A stretch of 64,000 nt of DNA from the NCBI RefSeq assembly GCF_000383875.1, contig NZ_KB912913.1:62001-126000 (forward strand), given 5' to 3'. The notes under the pieces were generated by a model that did no database searches, was not told the DNA's origin, and worked only from the letters and a program-made list of their open reading frames with translations. The translations under genes were made by a program, and so were the position numbers. Source of the stretch: Caldibacillus debilis DSM 16016 (GTDB lineage: Bacteria; Bacillota; Bacilli; Bacillales; Caldibacillaceae). This document shows, one piece after another, positions 54,546 through 62,700 of this stretch (position 1 is its first letter; each line of letters begins with the position of its first letter).

Positions 54546-54968
54546 GTGAAAATTAACGGCTTGAATCATCTGTTGTTTTCCGTTTCCGATCTGGAACGAT
54601 CCATTCGGTTTTATCAGAAGGTTTTCGGTGCGAAACTGCTGGTGAAGGGCCGCAAGAAAGCTTATTTCGACCTGAGCGGGATTTGGCTCGCCCTCAATGA
54701 GGAAAAGGATATTCCCAGGAACGAAATCCGCCATTCCTATACCCATATCGCTTTTTCCGTCGACGAGAAGGATTTCGACGGGATCGTGGAAAAATTAAAG
54801 GAATGGGGCGTGAACATCCTGCCCGGGAGGGAGCGGGACGAACGGGATAAACCCTCGGTCTACTTTACCGACCCGGACGGCCATAAATTCGAATTTCACA
54901 CGGGGACATTGGCGGACCGGTTGGCCTATTACAGGGAAGAAAAGAAACATATGATTTTTTACGATTAA
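54546..54968 (+). CDS. fosB: FosB-type metallothiol transferase
   Basis: The 140-residue vicinal-oxygen-chelate enzyme adds a thiol (bacillithiol in Bacillaceae) to fosfomycin. Metal ligands are His in GLNHLLFS, His in YTHIAF and Glu in KFEFHTG. The phosphate-binding region [17 protein letters not shown] matches FosB closely. The start is GTG with AGGAGGAG upstream. FosB-like genes are common on Bacillus chromosomes, and no mobile element is seen nearby. Confidence 0.93.
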   Translation: MKINGLNHLLFSVSDLERSIRFYQKVFGAKLLVKGRKKAYFDLSGIWLALNEEKDIPRNEIRHSYTHIAFSVDEKDFDGIVEKLKEWGVNILPGRERDERDKPSVYFTDPDGHKFEFHTGTLADRLAYYREEKKHMIFYD

Positions 54969-55142
54969 GGCGTTCCGCGAAAAAGCAGCTTTTCCCGGAG
55001 GGCGCGAAATGGAAGGAGCTTTCCCGGCCAAAAAGGACGGAAAGTTTTTCCGCCCGTCCGGCGGCTTTTCGCGGAAAACCTTTCCGCGTGCATTTTGCCG
55101 TTTGACGAGCCGGAACATTTTCATGGGGAGGGGGGATCGCCC

Positions 55143-55652
55143 GTGTCCAATCACGCAGGCACCAATACGGGCGCAAATACGGAAGAAAATGTGAAGGAAA
55201 TGTTGGACAAAAAGGATTACGACCAGGCGAGAAGGATCCTTCTCGAACTGCTTGAGCGGAAACCGGATGATCCCGAGCTGAATTTTTTTTGCGGTTCCGT
55301 CCACGATACCCTCGGATTGGAGAGGGACGCCGTCCGTTTTTATGAGAAGGCCCTGAAAAACCGGATCAAAGGGGTGCTCCGGGAAAAGGCCTTTATCCAA
55401 TTGGGGAGCAGCTACCGGTCGATCGGCCTTTATGAAATGGCCAAAAGGACGCTGATGCAAGGGTTGAAGGAATTTCCCGAGAACGGGGCCATGAAAGCCT
55501 TTTTGGCCATGACCCTCTACAACTTGAATGAAAACAGGGCCGCCGTCTCCCTGCTGCTCGACGCCTTGCTCAGCTCGGCCGGGGACAAGTGGATCAACGA
55601 ATACCGCCGGGCGTTAAAGTTTTATTCGGAAAATTTGGACGAAACATGGTAA
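55143..55652 (+). CDS. Tetratricopeptide-repeat protein
   Basis: The 169-residue protein has about three TPR-like helix pairs (residues 15-50, 52-85 and 88-125; DYDQARRILLELLERKPDDPE is cut here for length). It should form a protein-binding scaffold; the partner is unknown. The start is GTG 55143 with a GGGGAGGGGGG ribosome-binding region. Confidence 0.85.
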   Translation: MSNHAGTNTGANTEENVKEMLDKKDYDQARRILLELLERKPDDPELNFFCGSVHDTLGLERDAVRFYEKALKNRIKGVLREKAFIQLGSSYRSIGLYEMAKRTLMQGLKEFPENGAMKAFLAMTLYNLNENRAAVSLLLDALLSSAGDKWINEYRRALKFYSENLDETW

Positions 55653-55731
55653 GGAATGGCCCATCGGTCGGCCGGACGGGCCACTTCCCGGATGAAATTT
55701 GTAAACGATTTCTATAAATTTAAGAGAATAC

Positions 55732-55760
55732 GCCCTTTTCCGCCTTTGGCGGAAAAGGGC
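55732..55760. repeat. Perfect 13-bp hairpin between convergent genes
   Basis: GCCCTTTTCCGCC (55732-55744) and GGCGGAAAAGGGC (55748-55760) are exact complements with a three-base loop. It lies between the convergent TPR and topB genes and probably ends or stabilises both messages, although no T run follows. Confidence 0.75.
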
Positions 55761-55832
55761 GCGCGCCGGGCGGACCGTGTGGCGTCGGGTTTCCGGGCCG
55801 GATCTTGACGCGGGAACGGCCGCCGGATGCCT

Positions 55833-57923
55833 TCACTCGTTTTTCTTCAAGGCCTCCTTCAACAAATCCCCCAATGAAATGCCGAAGGATTCCTCCTTTT
55901 TCGCGTATTTTGCCAATAATCTTCTTTCTTCCCGTTTGTCCAGAACCGGTTTTTGGTCCTCCGCCTTTTCCACGATGTTGCATAGGCGGCATTGGAAGTA
56001 GGGGCCCGCTTTGCCCTGATGGATTTCCATTCTTCGATGGCATTGGGGGCAGCGCCGGTTGGAAAGGACCGGATCCTTCCGTTTCCGGAAGGAACATTCC
56101 CGGTTGGAGCAGACGAGGATTTTCCCTTCTTTCGTGTTCCGCTCTTTCAGGAAAGACCCGCATTCCGGGCATTTGGAACCGGTCAAGTTATAGGCCCGGT
56201 ACGTTTTGCTGCTGGTTTTGATTTCCTCCACCAATTTCCGGGTCTCTTTGCGGATGTTTTGCAGGAAGGTTTCCGGATCCGCCTCTCCCCGGGCGATTTT
56301 CTCCAGTTCCTTTTCCCATTTGGCCGTAAGGGCCGGTGACTTCAATTCCTCGTTCACCAGGCTGATGAGCTGCTTGCCCTTCGCCGTCGGATGGAACCTT
56401 CCGTTTTTCCTCTCCACCGTCTCCGTCTCGAGAAGGCGTTCAATGATTTCCGCCCGCGTCGCCGGCGTTCCGAGCCCGTATTTTTCCATCAGGGCGAGAA
56501 GATCCGCTTCCGTATAACGTTCCGGCGGTTCCGTCAGCTTTTCCGCGAGTTCGCTGTTTTTCACCGGGAACTTTGCCCCTTGGGAAATCCCGGAGAATTT
56601 CTCCCCGTCCGTTTCGGCATCTTTCCCGGTTATTTTTTTAAATCCCGGATCCAATACCACTTTTTCCGCCGCCGAAAACCGTTCGCCGTTCACGTCGAAT
56701 TGGACGCGGACCGTTTCGTATCGGTACGGGGGATAGAAGAGGGCAAGAAACCGGCGGACGACGAGATCGTAAATCTTCCGCTCATCCGCGGACAATTCTT
56801 CGATGCGGACCCGCTCTTCCGTCGGAATGATTCCGTGATGGTCCGTTACCTTTTCGTTGTTGAAGACCCGCTTGGCCAACACCTTTCCGCGATTGGCGAG
56901 GGCGGGTTTCACTTCCTCCCGGTAAGCCGGTTCGACGGCCTGGAGGCGTTCCGCCAACGTCTTTTCCAAATCCGCCGTTAAATACCGGGAATCGGTGCGG
57001 GGATAGGTCACCAGTTTATGGACTTCGTACAGCCTTTGCAACACGTTCAGCGTTTTTTTGGCGGTAAAGCCGAAGATTTTGTTCGCGTCCCGCTGCAGTT
57101 CGTTCAAATCGTAAGGGAGGGGTTGCTGTTCGGTCTTTGCCTTTCTTTCGACGGACACGGCGGTCGCCGTCGCCCCCTTTGTTTTCGCCAAAATCTCCTT
57201 CGCCTTTTCCTCGGAAAAGATCCGACCGTCTCCCTTCCCTTCCCAGTAGGCGGAAAAGGGCCCGATATCCGCGCGGATTTTCCAATAGGGCTCCGGGACG
57301 AACCGCTGGATTTGGCTTTCCCTTTCGATGATCATGGCCAAGGTCGGGGTTTGCACCCTTCCCGCCGACAGCGGGTCGTTGTATTTGGTCGTGAGCGCCC
57401 GCGACACGTTGAGGCCGATGAGCCAATCGGCCTCGGCGCGGCATACGGCCGAGTGGTACAGATTTTCGAATTCCTTTCCCGGACGCAGGCGGGCAAACCC
57501 TTCCCGGATCGCCCGGTCGGTAACGGAGGAGATCCAGAGCCGTTTGACCGTTTTTTTGCAGCGGGCTTTTTCCAAGATCCACCGGGCGACGAGTTCCCCC
57601 TCCCTGCCGGCGTCGGTGGCGATGATGACTTCCTTTATGTCGTTCCGTTTGAGGAGGTTTTCGATGGCCTTGAACTGATGGCTCGTTTCCCGGATCACCT
57701 TCAATTCCATTTTTCTCGGGATGATCGGCAGATCTTCCAGCCGCCACGTTTTATATTTTGGATCGTAATGTTCCGGCATTTTCAATTCCACCAGATGGCC
57801 GAGGGCCCAGGTGACGACGTACCGGTTTCCTTCGATATAGCCTTTCTTTGCGTCCCGAACGTTCAGCACCCGGGCGATCTCCCGGGCCACGCTCGGTTTC
57901 TCGGCAAGAACTAGGGATTTCAT
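55833..57923 (-). CDS. topB: DNA topoisomerase III
   Basis: The 696-residue type IA topoisomerase begins with a TOPRIM domain (MKSLVLAEKPSVAREIA, acidic DAGREGE). The catalytic core carries SAGRVQTPTL and the active-site Tyr in TYPRTDSRYL (about residue 310). The C-terminus has zinc-finger-like Cys clusters (CPECGSFL, CSNRECSF, CPQCHRRM, CRLC). It decatenates DNA through single-strand passage. The start is the minus-strand ATG at 57921-57923 preceded by AAAGGAG. Confidence 0.96.
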   Translation of the reverse strand: MKSLVLAEKPSVAREIARVLNVRDAKKGYIEGNRYVVTWALGHLVELKMPEHYDPKYKTWRLEDLPIIPRKMELKVIRETSHQFKAIENLLKRNDIKEVIIATDAGREGELVARWILEKARCKKTVKRLWISSVTDRAIREGFARLRPGKEFENLYHSAVCRAEADWLIGLNVSRALTTKYNDPLSAGRVQTPTLAMIIERESQIQRFVPEPYWKIRADIGPFSAYWEGKGDGRIFSEEKAKEILAKTKGATATAVSVERKAKTEQQPLPYDLNELQRDANKIFGFTAKKTLNVLQRLYEVHKLVTYPRTDSRYLTADLEKTLAERLQAVEPAYREEVKPALANRGKVLAKRVFNNEKVTDHHGIIPTEERVRIEELSADERKIYDLVVRRFLALFYPPYRYETVRVQFDVNGERFSAAEKVVLDPGFKKITGKDAETDGEKFSGISQGAKFPVKNSELAEKLTEPPERYTEADLLALMEKYGLGTPATRAEIIERLLETETVERKNGRFHPTAKGKQLISLVNEELKSPALTAKWEKELEKIARGEADPETFLQNIRKETRKLVEEIKTSSKTYRAYNLTGSKCPECGSFLKERNTKEGKILVCSNRECSFRKRKDPVLSNRRCPQCHRRMEIHQGKAGPYFQCRLCNIVEKAEDQKPVLDKREERRLLAKYAKKEESFGISLGDLLKEALKKNE

Positions 57924-58314
57924 ACAGACTCCTTTCTTTTTGCGAAAAATTTTCCGGTCCGTAAAGTCCGCTCTTTTATCAGTATAACGGAAACGGGCGG
58001 TTCTGTAACCCGTCGCGCCTCATATTTTCCCGCCCGCAAGAATAGGATAATACGGGGCAAGCCGTTGGAAAGCCCCGATTCGGTTCGGCCGGATTTTCCG
58101 TAAACCGCCGGGCGGATCGGGGAGCCAAGCGGTTTGCTTTTCCCCCGGCGGCGTAGCTGAAGCCTCCATATTGCGGGATAAACGGGGGCGGACCCAGTCC
58201 GAAAAGGGAAGGCCGGCACATCCCGGTTCTTCCGAAATCGCCGGCCGAAATTTTTTATCATCGGACGACCGCTCAAAAAAGGCGGGGCCCGTCCGAAATA
58301 TCCGGGTGATCGCT

Positions 58315-58929
58315 ATGAAGATAAACCGTCCTTTTCCATTCCAGAAGGATTTCGTCCTTTTGCTTATTTTCGTATCCTCATTCCTTGTTGTTTTTTCATT
58401 CCACGGCTTTTTTTCGGGGAAAGAACCGGGACAAGACAGGGATGGGGGACAGGGGGAAGAATCCGTCCGGACGGCGGCCGTCGGGGAGGATGCGGAAGAA
58501 GGTCCGGAAGTGGGGAAGCGGGCCCCGGATTTCCAATTGCCGGCGCTGTCGGGCGGGCGGATCCGGCTTTCGGATTACCGCGGGAAAAGGGTGGTCTTAA
58601 ATTTCTGGGCTTCATGGTGCGGCCCGTGCCGGGAGGAAATGCCGGCAATGGCGGAGTTTTACGGGAAAAGGCGGGGCGGCGGCGTGGAAATTTTGGCCGT
58701 CAACATGACCTTTTCCGAAAGGAACCGCCTAGCGGTGGAAGAATTTGCCCGGGAAGGGGGCTTCACCTTTCCGATCTTGCTCGATGAGAAGGAAGCGGCT
58801 GCCGATTTGTACCGTATCATCACGATCCCGACAACCTATTTTTTGAATGAGGAAGGGATCATCACCGGGATCCGGATCGGCCCGCTGGATAAAAAAATAT
58901 TGGAAGACTTCGGCGAAGGCGGAAAATAA
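58315..58929 (+). CDS. TlpA/ResA-like thiol-disulfide oxidoreductase
   Basis: The 204-residue protein has an N-terminal membrane anchor (about 11-32) and an acidic linker. An extracytoplasmic thioredoxin domain follows with the active site WCGPC in NFWASWCGPCREEMP and the cis-proline TIPTTYF. It should reduce or rearrange disulfides outside the membrane, as ResA does in cytochrome c maturation, but no cytochrome genes adjoin it. The start is ATG 58315. Confidence 0.92.
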   Translation: MKINRPFPFQKDFVLLLIFVSSFLVVFSFHGFFSGKEPGQDRDGGQGEESVRTAAVGEDAEEGPEVGKRAPDFQLPALSGGRIRLSDYRGKRVVLNFWASWCGPCREEMPAMAEFYGKRRGGGVEILAVNMTFSERNRLAVEEFAREGGFTFPILLDEKEAAADLYRIITIPTTYFLNEEGIITGIRIGPLDKKILEDFGEGGK

Positions 58930-59074
58930 GCGGACCGGTTTTCCGGCGGATGGGGGACCCGGGCAAGGGGTCCATCCTTCTCGGGGCTGCGGTCCGCAAG
59001 GGAAGCCGTGGGGCGGGGAATCCCTCGAAGGGAACGGATCCTCTTTCTGTTTATGATTCGAAAGGCGGCGGAAC

Positions 59075-59098
59075 CCGGCATCTCCGGGGCCGGTTTTT
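59075..59098 (+). terminator. Weak terminator downstream of the TlpA-like gene
   Basis: CCGGC (59075-59079) pairs with GCCGG (59089-59093) and five T follow. The 145 bases before it hold no gene. Confidence 0.45.
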
Positions 59099-59103
59099 CG
59101 GCG

Positions 59104-59649
59104 TCATATCCGCCCCTTTTCCTTCTTCGGCCAAACGAAATAGGACAGGGTAATGATCAGGTCGATGGCCAACACGATGGTCCACACCCTCATGATCCCG
59201 ACCAGTTCGGAAGTCCGTTCGAAATCGCCGACGAACAAAACCGTTGCGGCGATGAGGCTTCCCCCGATGCAGTAGGCGAGAAGGTGGCGCAGCCACCCTA
59301 TCAAATTCGCCTTGGCGAATTCCAGTCCGAATAAATCCTTTTCTTTCTCTCCCGTTTTCAATACGCGGATGCGGAATTGGCGGTCCGCCCAGCGGATCAT
59401 ATTCTTTCCGAAACCTACGGAGACGCCGATATAAACCGCCGCCAATCCGTGTCCGATATTGGATTTGGCGCCATGATACAGGTCGATCGCGGATACGGCC
59501 AAAAGTAGCAGATCCACCAACGGGGTCAGCGCGAGCAGCACCAATCCGAGCTTTTTCCTATTCAAAAGATAACGGGCCGCCAGCCCGAGAATGATCAATA
59601 CCCAGAAGCCGATTTCACAGGCGATGATGATCCAGATAATCCAGTTCAT
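59104..59649 (-). CDS. YmcC-like integral membrane protein
   Basis: The 181-residue protein has about five to six hydrophobic segments. The MNWIIWIIIACEIGFWVLI start and the VDLLLLAVSAIDLYHGA and VYIGVSVGFGKNMIRWAD segments recall B. subtilis YmcC, a membrane protein of unknown function. The start is ATG 59647-59649 with GGGGGAGAG upstream. A TetR-type regulator is encoded divergently and a dyad overlaps this gene's promoter, so it is probably that regulator's target. Confidence 0.8.
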   Translation of the reverse strand: MNWIIWIIIACEIGFWVLIILGLAARYLLNRKKLGLVLLALTPLVDLLLLAVSAIDLYHGAKSNIGHGLAAVYIGVSVGFGKNMIRWADRQFRIRVLKTGEKEKDLFGLEFAKANLIGWLRHLLAYCIGGSLIAATVLFVGDFERTSELVGIMRVWTIVLAIDLIITLSYFVWPKKEKGRI

Positions 59650-59684
59650 TTCTCTCCCCCTTTTGGTTTTGAAGTTACAAAAAG

Positions 59685-59738
59685 AATATATCACACGGTT
59701 TTATTTAGTACAACCGTATTAAAAAAATAGGTTATAAT
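59685..59738. promoter_or_regulatory. Divergent promoter region with TetR-type operator
   Basis: The dyad ACGGTT-N11-AACCGT spans 59695-59717. On the minus strand TTGTAC (59708-59713) and TATATT (59685-59690), 17 bases apart, form the promoter of the membrane-protein gene and overlap the dyad. On the plus strand TATAAT (59733-59738) lies only six bases before the regulator ATG. Confidence 0.75.
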
Positions 59739-59744
59739 AAAACT

Positions 59745-60374
59745 ATGCCGAAGATCGTGGATCATGAACAAAGGAAAGAACGGATCGCCGAGGCGTGCTG
59801 GCGGGTGATCTTGAAGAGGGGCATGAAGGGGGCGACGGTCCGAAACATCGCCAAGGAAGCCGGCCTTTCTCCGGGTTCGTTGCGCCATTACTTTTCTTCC
59901 CAGGGCGACTTGTATCTGTATGCGATGAACCTGGTGAAGGAAAGGGTCCGGAAACGGATGGAAAAAATCGCTTTCAGCCCCTTGCCGGCAAAGGAAAAAA
60001 TGGTCCGGCTCCTTTCGGAACTGTTGCCGCTGAATACGGAAACCCACGCGGAAATGGAGGTGTGGCTGCATTTTATCTTTCATTTTTACGGCAGGGAGGG
60101 AGCCGTGGATGGCGGCGTCCGGTCGGCCATTCAAGCGATCATGGACGGCTTGGAAACCTATCGGCTGCTGAAGGAAGGCATTGATAAAGAGTTGGAGACG
60201 GAAAGGCTGTACGCCCTGATCGACGGTTTGGCCCTGCATAAATTGCTGGAGGGCGGGCGCTTATCCGATCAAAAGCTCATTGAAATCTTGAAATCCCACA
60301 TCGATTCGATCGTAAAGGATGAGCGGGACGCGGGTGGAGCCGGCGGTGAAAGGATTCGGGAAGAGGACCGGTAA
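59745..60374 (+). CDS. TetR-family transcriptional regulator
   Basis: The 209-residue repressor has an N-terminal TetR helix-turn-helix (VRNIAKEAGLSPGSLRHYFSS) and a helical ligand-binding domain; overall it resembles the BetI/YerO-like group. There is no good ribosome-binding site, and the -10 hexamer ends six bases before the ATG, so the message may be leaderless. It probably represses itself and the divergent membrane-protein gene through the dyad at 59695. Confidence 0.92.
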   Translation: MPKIVDHEQRKERIAEACWRVILKRGMKGATVRNIAKEAGLSPGSLRHYFSSQGDLYLYAMNLVKERVRKRMEKIAFSPLPAKEKMVRLLSELLPLNTETHAEMEVWLHFIFHFYGREGAVDGGVRSAIQAIMDGLETYRLLKEGIDKELETERLYALIDGLALHKLLEGGRLSDQKLIEILKSHIDSIVKDERDAGGAGGERIREEDR

Positions 60375-60453
60375 AAATCTCCGGTTCCGTCCGTGAACAT
60401 TCCGCATCCGCCGGCAAGGGCGCACCGGGATCCGAGAATTTTTGCTTTCCATA

Positions 60454-60483
60454 TTGACAACGGAAACGGACGGATGGTAAACT
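60454..60483 (+). promoter_or_regulatory. Promoter of the bmr leader and operon
   Basis: TTGACA (60454-60459) and TAAACT (60478-60483), 18 bases apart, with an extended-minus-10 TG at 60475-60476. Confidence 0.78.
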
Positions 60484-60544
60484 CATAAAAGCTATTGGAA
60501 AATTTTAATTAGTGGGAAAAACGTTAAGAAGGGAGGGCTGCACC

Positions 60545-60616
60545 ATGCGAAATCGAATCTTTGCCATTTCAAAAAACGGATTATTTGCAGCTGCAGCCCG
60601 CCCTGTGCGCATTTGA
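60545..60616 (+). CDS. bmr leader peptide, 23 residues
   Basis: The frame MRNRIFAISKNGLFAAAARP plus VRI starts at ATG 60545 behind GGGAGGG and ends in TGA before two terminators. Codons 16-19 contain a segment that can pair either with the ribosome-binding region or with the first terminator. In B. subtilis the leader bmrB controls bmrCD by ribosome-mediated attenuation, and this ORF occupies the same position. The peptide itself need not act once made. Confidence 0.75.
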   Translation: MRNRIFAISKNGLFAAAARPVRI

Positions 60617-60618
60617 AA

Positions 60619-60717
60619 GACGGGAAAGTTTCCCGTCCGAATAGGGGAACCGGTATCCCCCGACAGGATCCGATCCTGGTTCCGGGCGTGGCTGCAGGAT
60701 AGTGCCGCGCCCTTTTT
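60619..60717 (+). terminator. First attenuator terminator region of bmrCD
   Basis: The terminator stem GGGCG-T-GGC (60684-60692) pairs with GCC-G-CGCCC (60704-60712) and five T follow. Its left arm overlaps GGCTGCAG (60690-60697), the complement of CTGCAGCC in the leader (60591-60598), so leader pairing would break the terminator. A small hairpin GACGGGA/TCCCGTC (60619-60637) and a CAGGA/TCCTG hairpin lie between. Confidence 0.75.
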
Positions 60718-60719
60718 AG

Positions 60720-60761
60720 AGGCATAGTATGTCCTCGAAAAGAGGCGTACTATGCCTTTTT
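60720..60761 (+). terminator. Second attenuator terminator of bmrCD
   Basis: AGGCATAGTA (60720-60729) and TACTATGCCT (60748-60757) form a perfect stem with inner CCTC/GAGG pairs, followed by T. It lies 173 bases before the bmrC start. Confidence 0.88.
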
Positions 60762-60933
60762 GCGTTTTCAGGGCGGAGTTTCCCGAAAAGGGGGTTTTTC
60801 GAATGGAACCATAATGCGGCAGCCGATGGAACGGGCACGGCTTTGCCCGAACGGCGCCGGGGGAGGGACCGTCCCTTGTTCCCGCGCCGGGGCGTCCCGC
60901 AAGCATTCGATTCGGTGTAAAGGGGAATCACGT

Positions 60934-62700
60934 ATGTTTCAAGTGTTGAAAAAACTGAAATGGTTTTTTGTGGAAAACCGGAGCCGGTATATCGCCGCCA
61001 TCTCTCTTTTGCTCATCGTCAATCTTTTGGAGATCGTCGCACCAGCGGTGATCGGAGAGGCGGTGGACGGCATCATCGATCATGCGATGACCTTCCGACT
61101 TCTGGCGTTTTATTTGGCATTGTTGATCATTTTAAACATCACGCTCTATATCTTGACCTATTTCTGGCAGTATTTGCTGTTCGGCGGGGCGACGATTTTG
61201 GAGAAAACCTTGAGAAGCCGATTGATGAAACATTTCTTGAAAATGTCCCCGGCCTTTTACGCGAGAAACTCGACCGGCGATTTGATGGCCAGGGCGACGA
61301 ACGATTTGAAGGCCGTTTCGGAAACGGCGGGTTTCGGCATCTTGACGTTGGTCGATTCGACCATGTACATGGGAACGATTCTCCTCGCCATGGGGTTTCT
61401 TATCTCTTGGAAATTGACCCTTGCCGCCGTTCTCCCTCTGCCTTTATTGGCCTATTTCCTGAAACGGCTGGGCGACAAGATCCATGCCCATTATATGGCG
61501 GCCCAGGACGCCTTCGGGGAAATGAATGATTACGTGCTGGAGACGGTGGCCGGGGTAAGGGTCGTCCGCGCCTTTAACCGGGAGAAAAACGAAATCGGAA
61601 AATTCCGGGGAATGACGGAGGCCGTCTTCCGGAAAAACATGCTCGTCGAAAAGATCGACGCCTATTTTTTCCCGATCACGAACATCTTGAACGGCTTAAG
61701 CTTTTGCATCGGCCTTTCCTACGGGATCTACCTGGTCATGCGGCAGGAAATTTCCCTGGGCGACCTCGTTTCCTTCCATGTTTATTTGGGGATGCTGAAT
61801 TGGCCGGTATACGCCGTCGGGGAATTGATCAACGTTATGCAGCGGGGGAACGCCTCCCTCGACCGGGTGCTGGAAACGTTGAATGAAAAAGAGGATGTCC
61901 GGGATCCCGACAACGCCAAAAGGCTGGACGGAATCGATTCTGTCCGATTCGATGATTTCTCCTTCCAATACCCGGGCACGGAGCGGAAGGCCTTGGACAA
62001 TATCAACGTCCTCGTCCGGAAGGGGGCGACGATCGGAATCGTGGGGAAAACGGGCAGCGGAAAAACGACCCTGAACCGGCAGATTTTGCGCGAATATCCC
62101 GCCGGAAGGGGCGGGCTGACGATCGGGGAAGATCCGATCGAGGAAATCATGAAAAAAGAGATCCGGGAAAAAATCGGCTATGTTCCCCAGGATCATTTCC
62201 TCTTTTCCAAAACCGTCAGGGAAAATATCCTGTTCGGAAACGAAGGGGCGGGCGAAGAGGAGCTGGAGAAAGCCATCCGGCTCGCCGCTTTGGACAAGGA
62301 CATCGAATTTTTGCCCAACGGCCTCGACACCCTGGTGGGCGAAAGGGGCGTCGCCTTGTCCGGCGGGCAGAAGCAAAGGATTTCCATCGCCCGGGCCTTG
62401 ATCAAAAATCCGGAACTGCTCATATTGGATGACGCCCTGTCGGCGGTCGACGCGAAAACGGAGGCAAGGATCATCGAAAATTTAAGAAGGGAAAGGCAAG
62501 GGAAAACGACGATCATTTGTTCCCACCGCCTTTCCGCCGTCGAGCACGCCCATTGGATCATCGTTCTGGAGGACGGAAAAATCATCGAAGAAGGCACCCA
62601 TGAAGATTTGCTGAAAAAGAACGGCTGGTATAAGGAACAGTACGAGCGCCAGCAGCTCTTGCGGCGCGACGAGGAGGAGGTGGCCGGAGTTGACCGGTAG
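60934..62700 (+). CDS. bmrC: Multidrug ABC exporter subunit BmrC
   Basis: The 588-residue half-transporter has six membrane segments and an ATPase domain with Walker A GKTGSGKTT, signature LSGGQKQRI and Walker B LLILDDAL. The residue after the Walker B Asp is Asp where the catalytic Glu is expected, so this nucleotide site is degenerate, as in B. subtilis BmrC. It works as a heterodimer with BmrD to expel drugs. The start is ATG 60934 behind AGGGGA, downstream of the attenuator. The bmrD start overlaps its stop. Confidence 0.92.
   Translation: MFQVLKKLKWFFVENRSRYIAAISLLLIVNLLEIVAPAVIGEAVDGIIDHAMTFRLLAFYLALLIILNITLYILTYFWQYLLFGGATILEKTLRSRLMKHFLKMSPAFYARNSTGDLMARATNDLKAVSETAGFGILTLVDSTMYMGTILLAMGFLISWKLTLAAVLPLPLLAYFLKRLGDKIHAHYMAAQDAFGEMNDYVLETVAGVRVVRAFNREKNEIGKFRGMTEAVFRKNMLVEKIDAYFFPITNILNGLSFCIGLSYGIYLVMRQEISLGDLVSFHVYLGMLNWPVYAVGELINVMQRGNASLDRVLETLNEKEDVRDPDNAKRLDGIDSVRFDDFSFQYPGTERKALDNINVLVRKGATIGIVGKTGSGKTTLNRQILREYPAGRGGLTIGEDPIEEIMKKEIREKIGYVPQDHFLFSKTVRENILFGNEGAGEEELEKAIRLAALDKDIEFLPNGLDTLVGERGVALSGGQKQRISIARALIKNPELLILDDALSAVDAKTEARIIENLRRERQGKTTIICSHRLSAVEHAHWIIVLEDGKIIEEGTHEDLLKKNGWYKEQYERQQLLRRDEEEVAGVDR

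Noticed and set aside
54546-54968. fosB as part of a mobile resistance element
   Set aside because: No transposase, integrase or terminal repeats are nearby, and composition matches the surroundings; chromosomal fosB is usual in Bacillaceae.
57979-58276. Minus-strand frame upstream of topB with PQYGGFSYAAGG
   Set aside because: It looked briefly like a spore-type Gly/Tyr-rich peptide, but there is no ribosome-binding site and the flanks read as noise.
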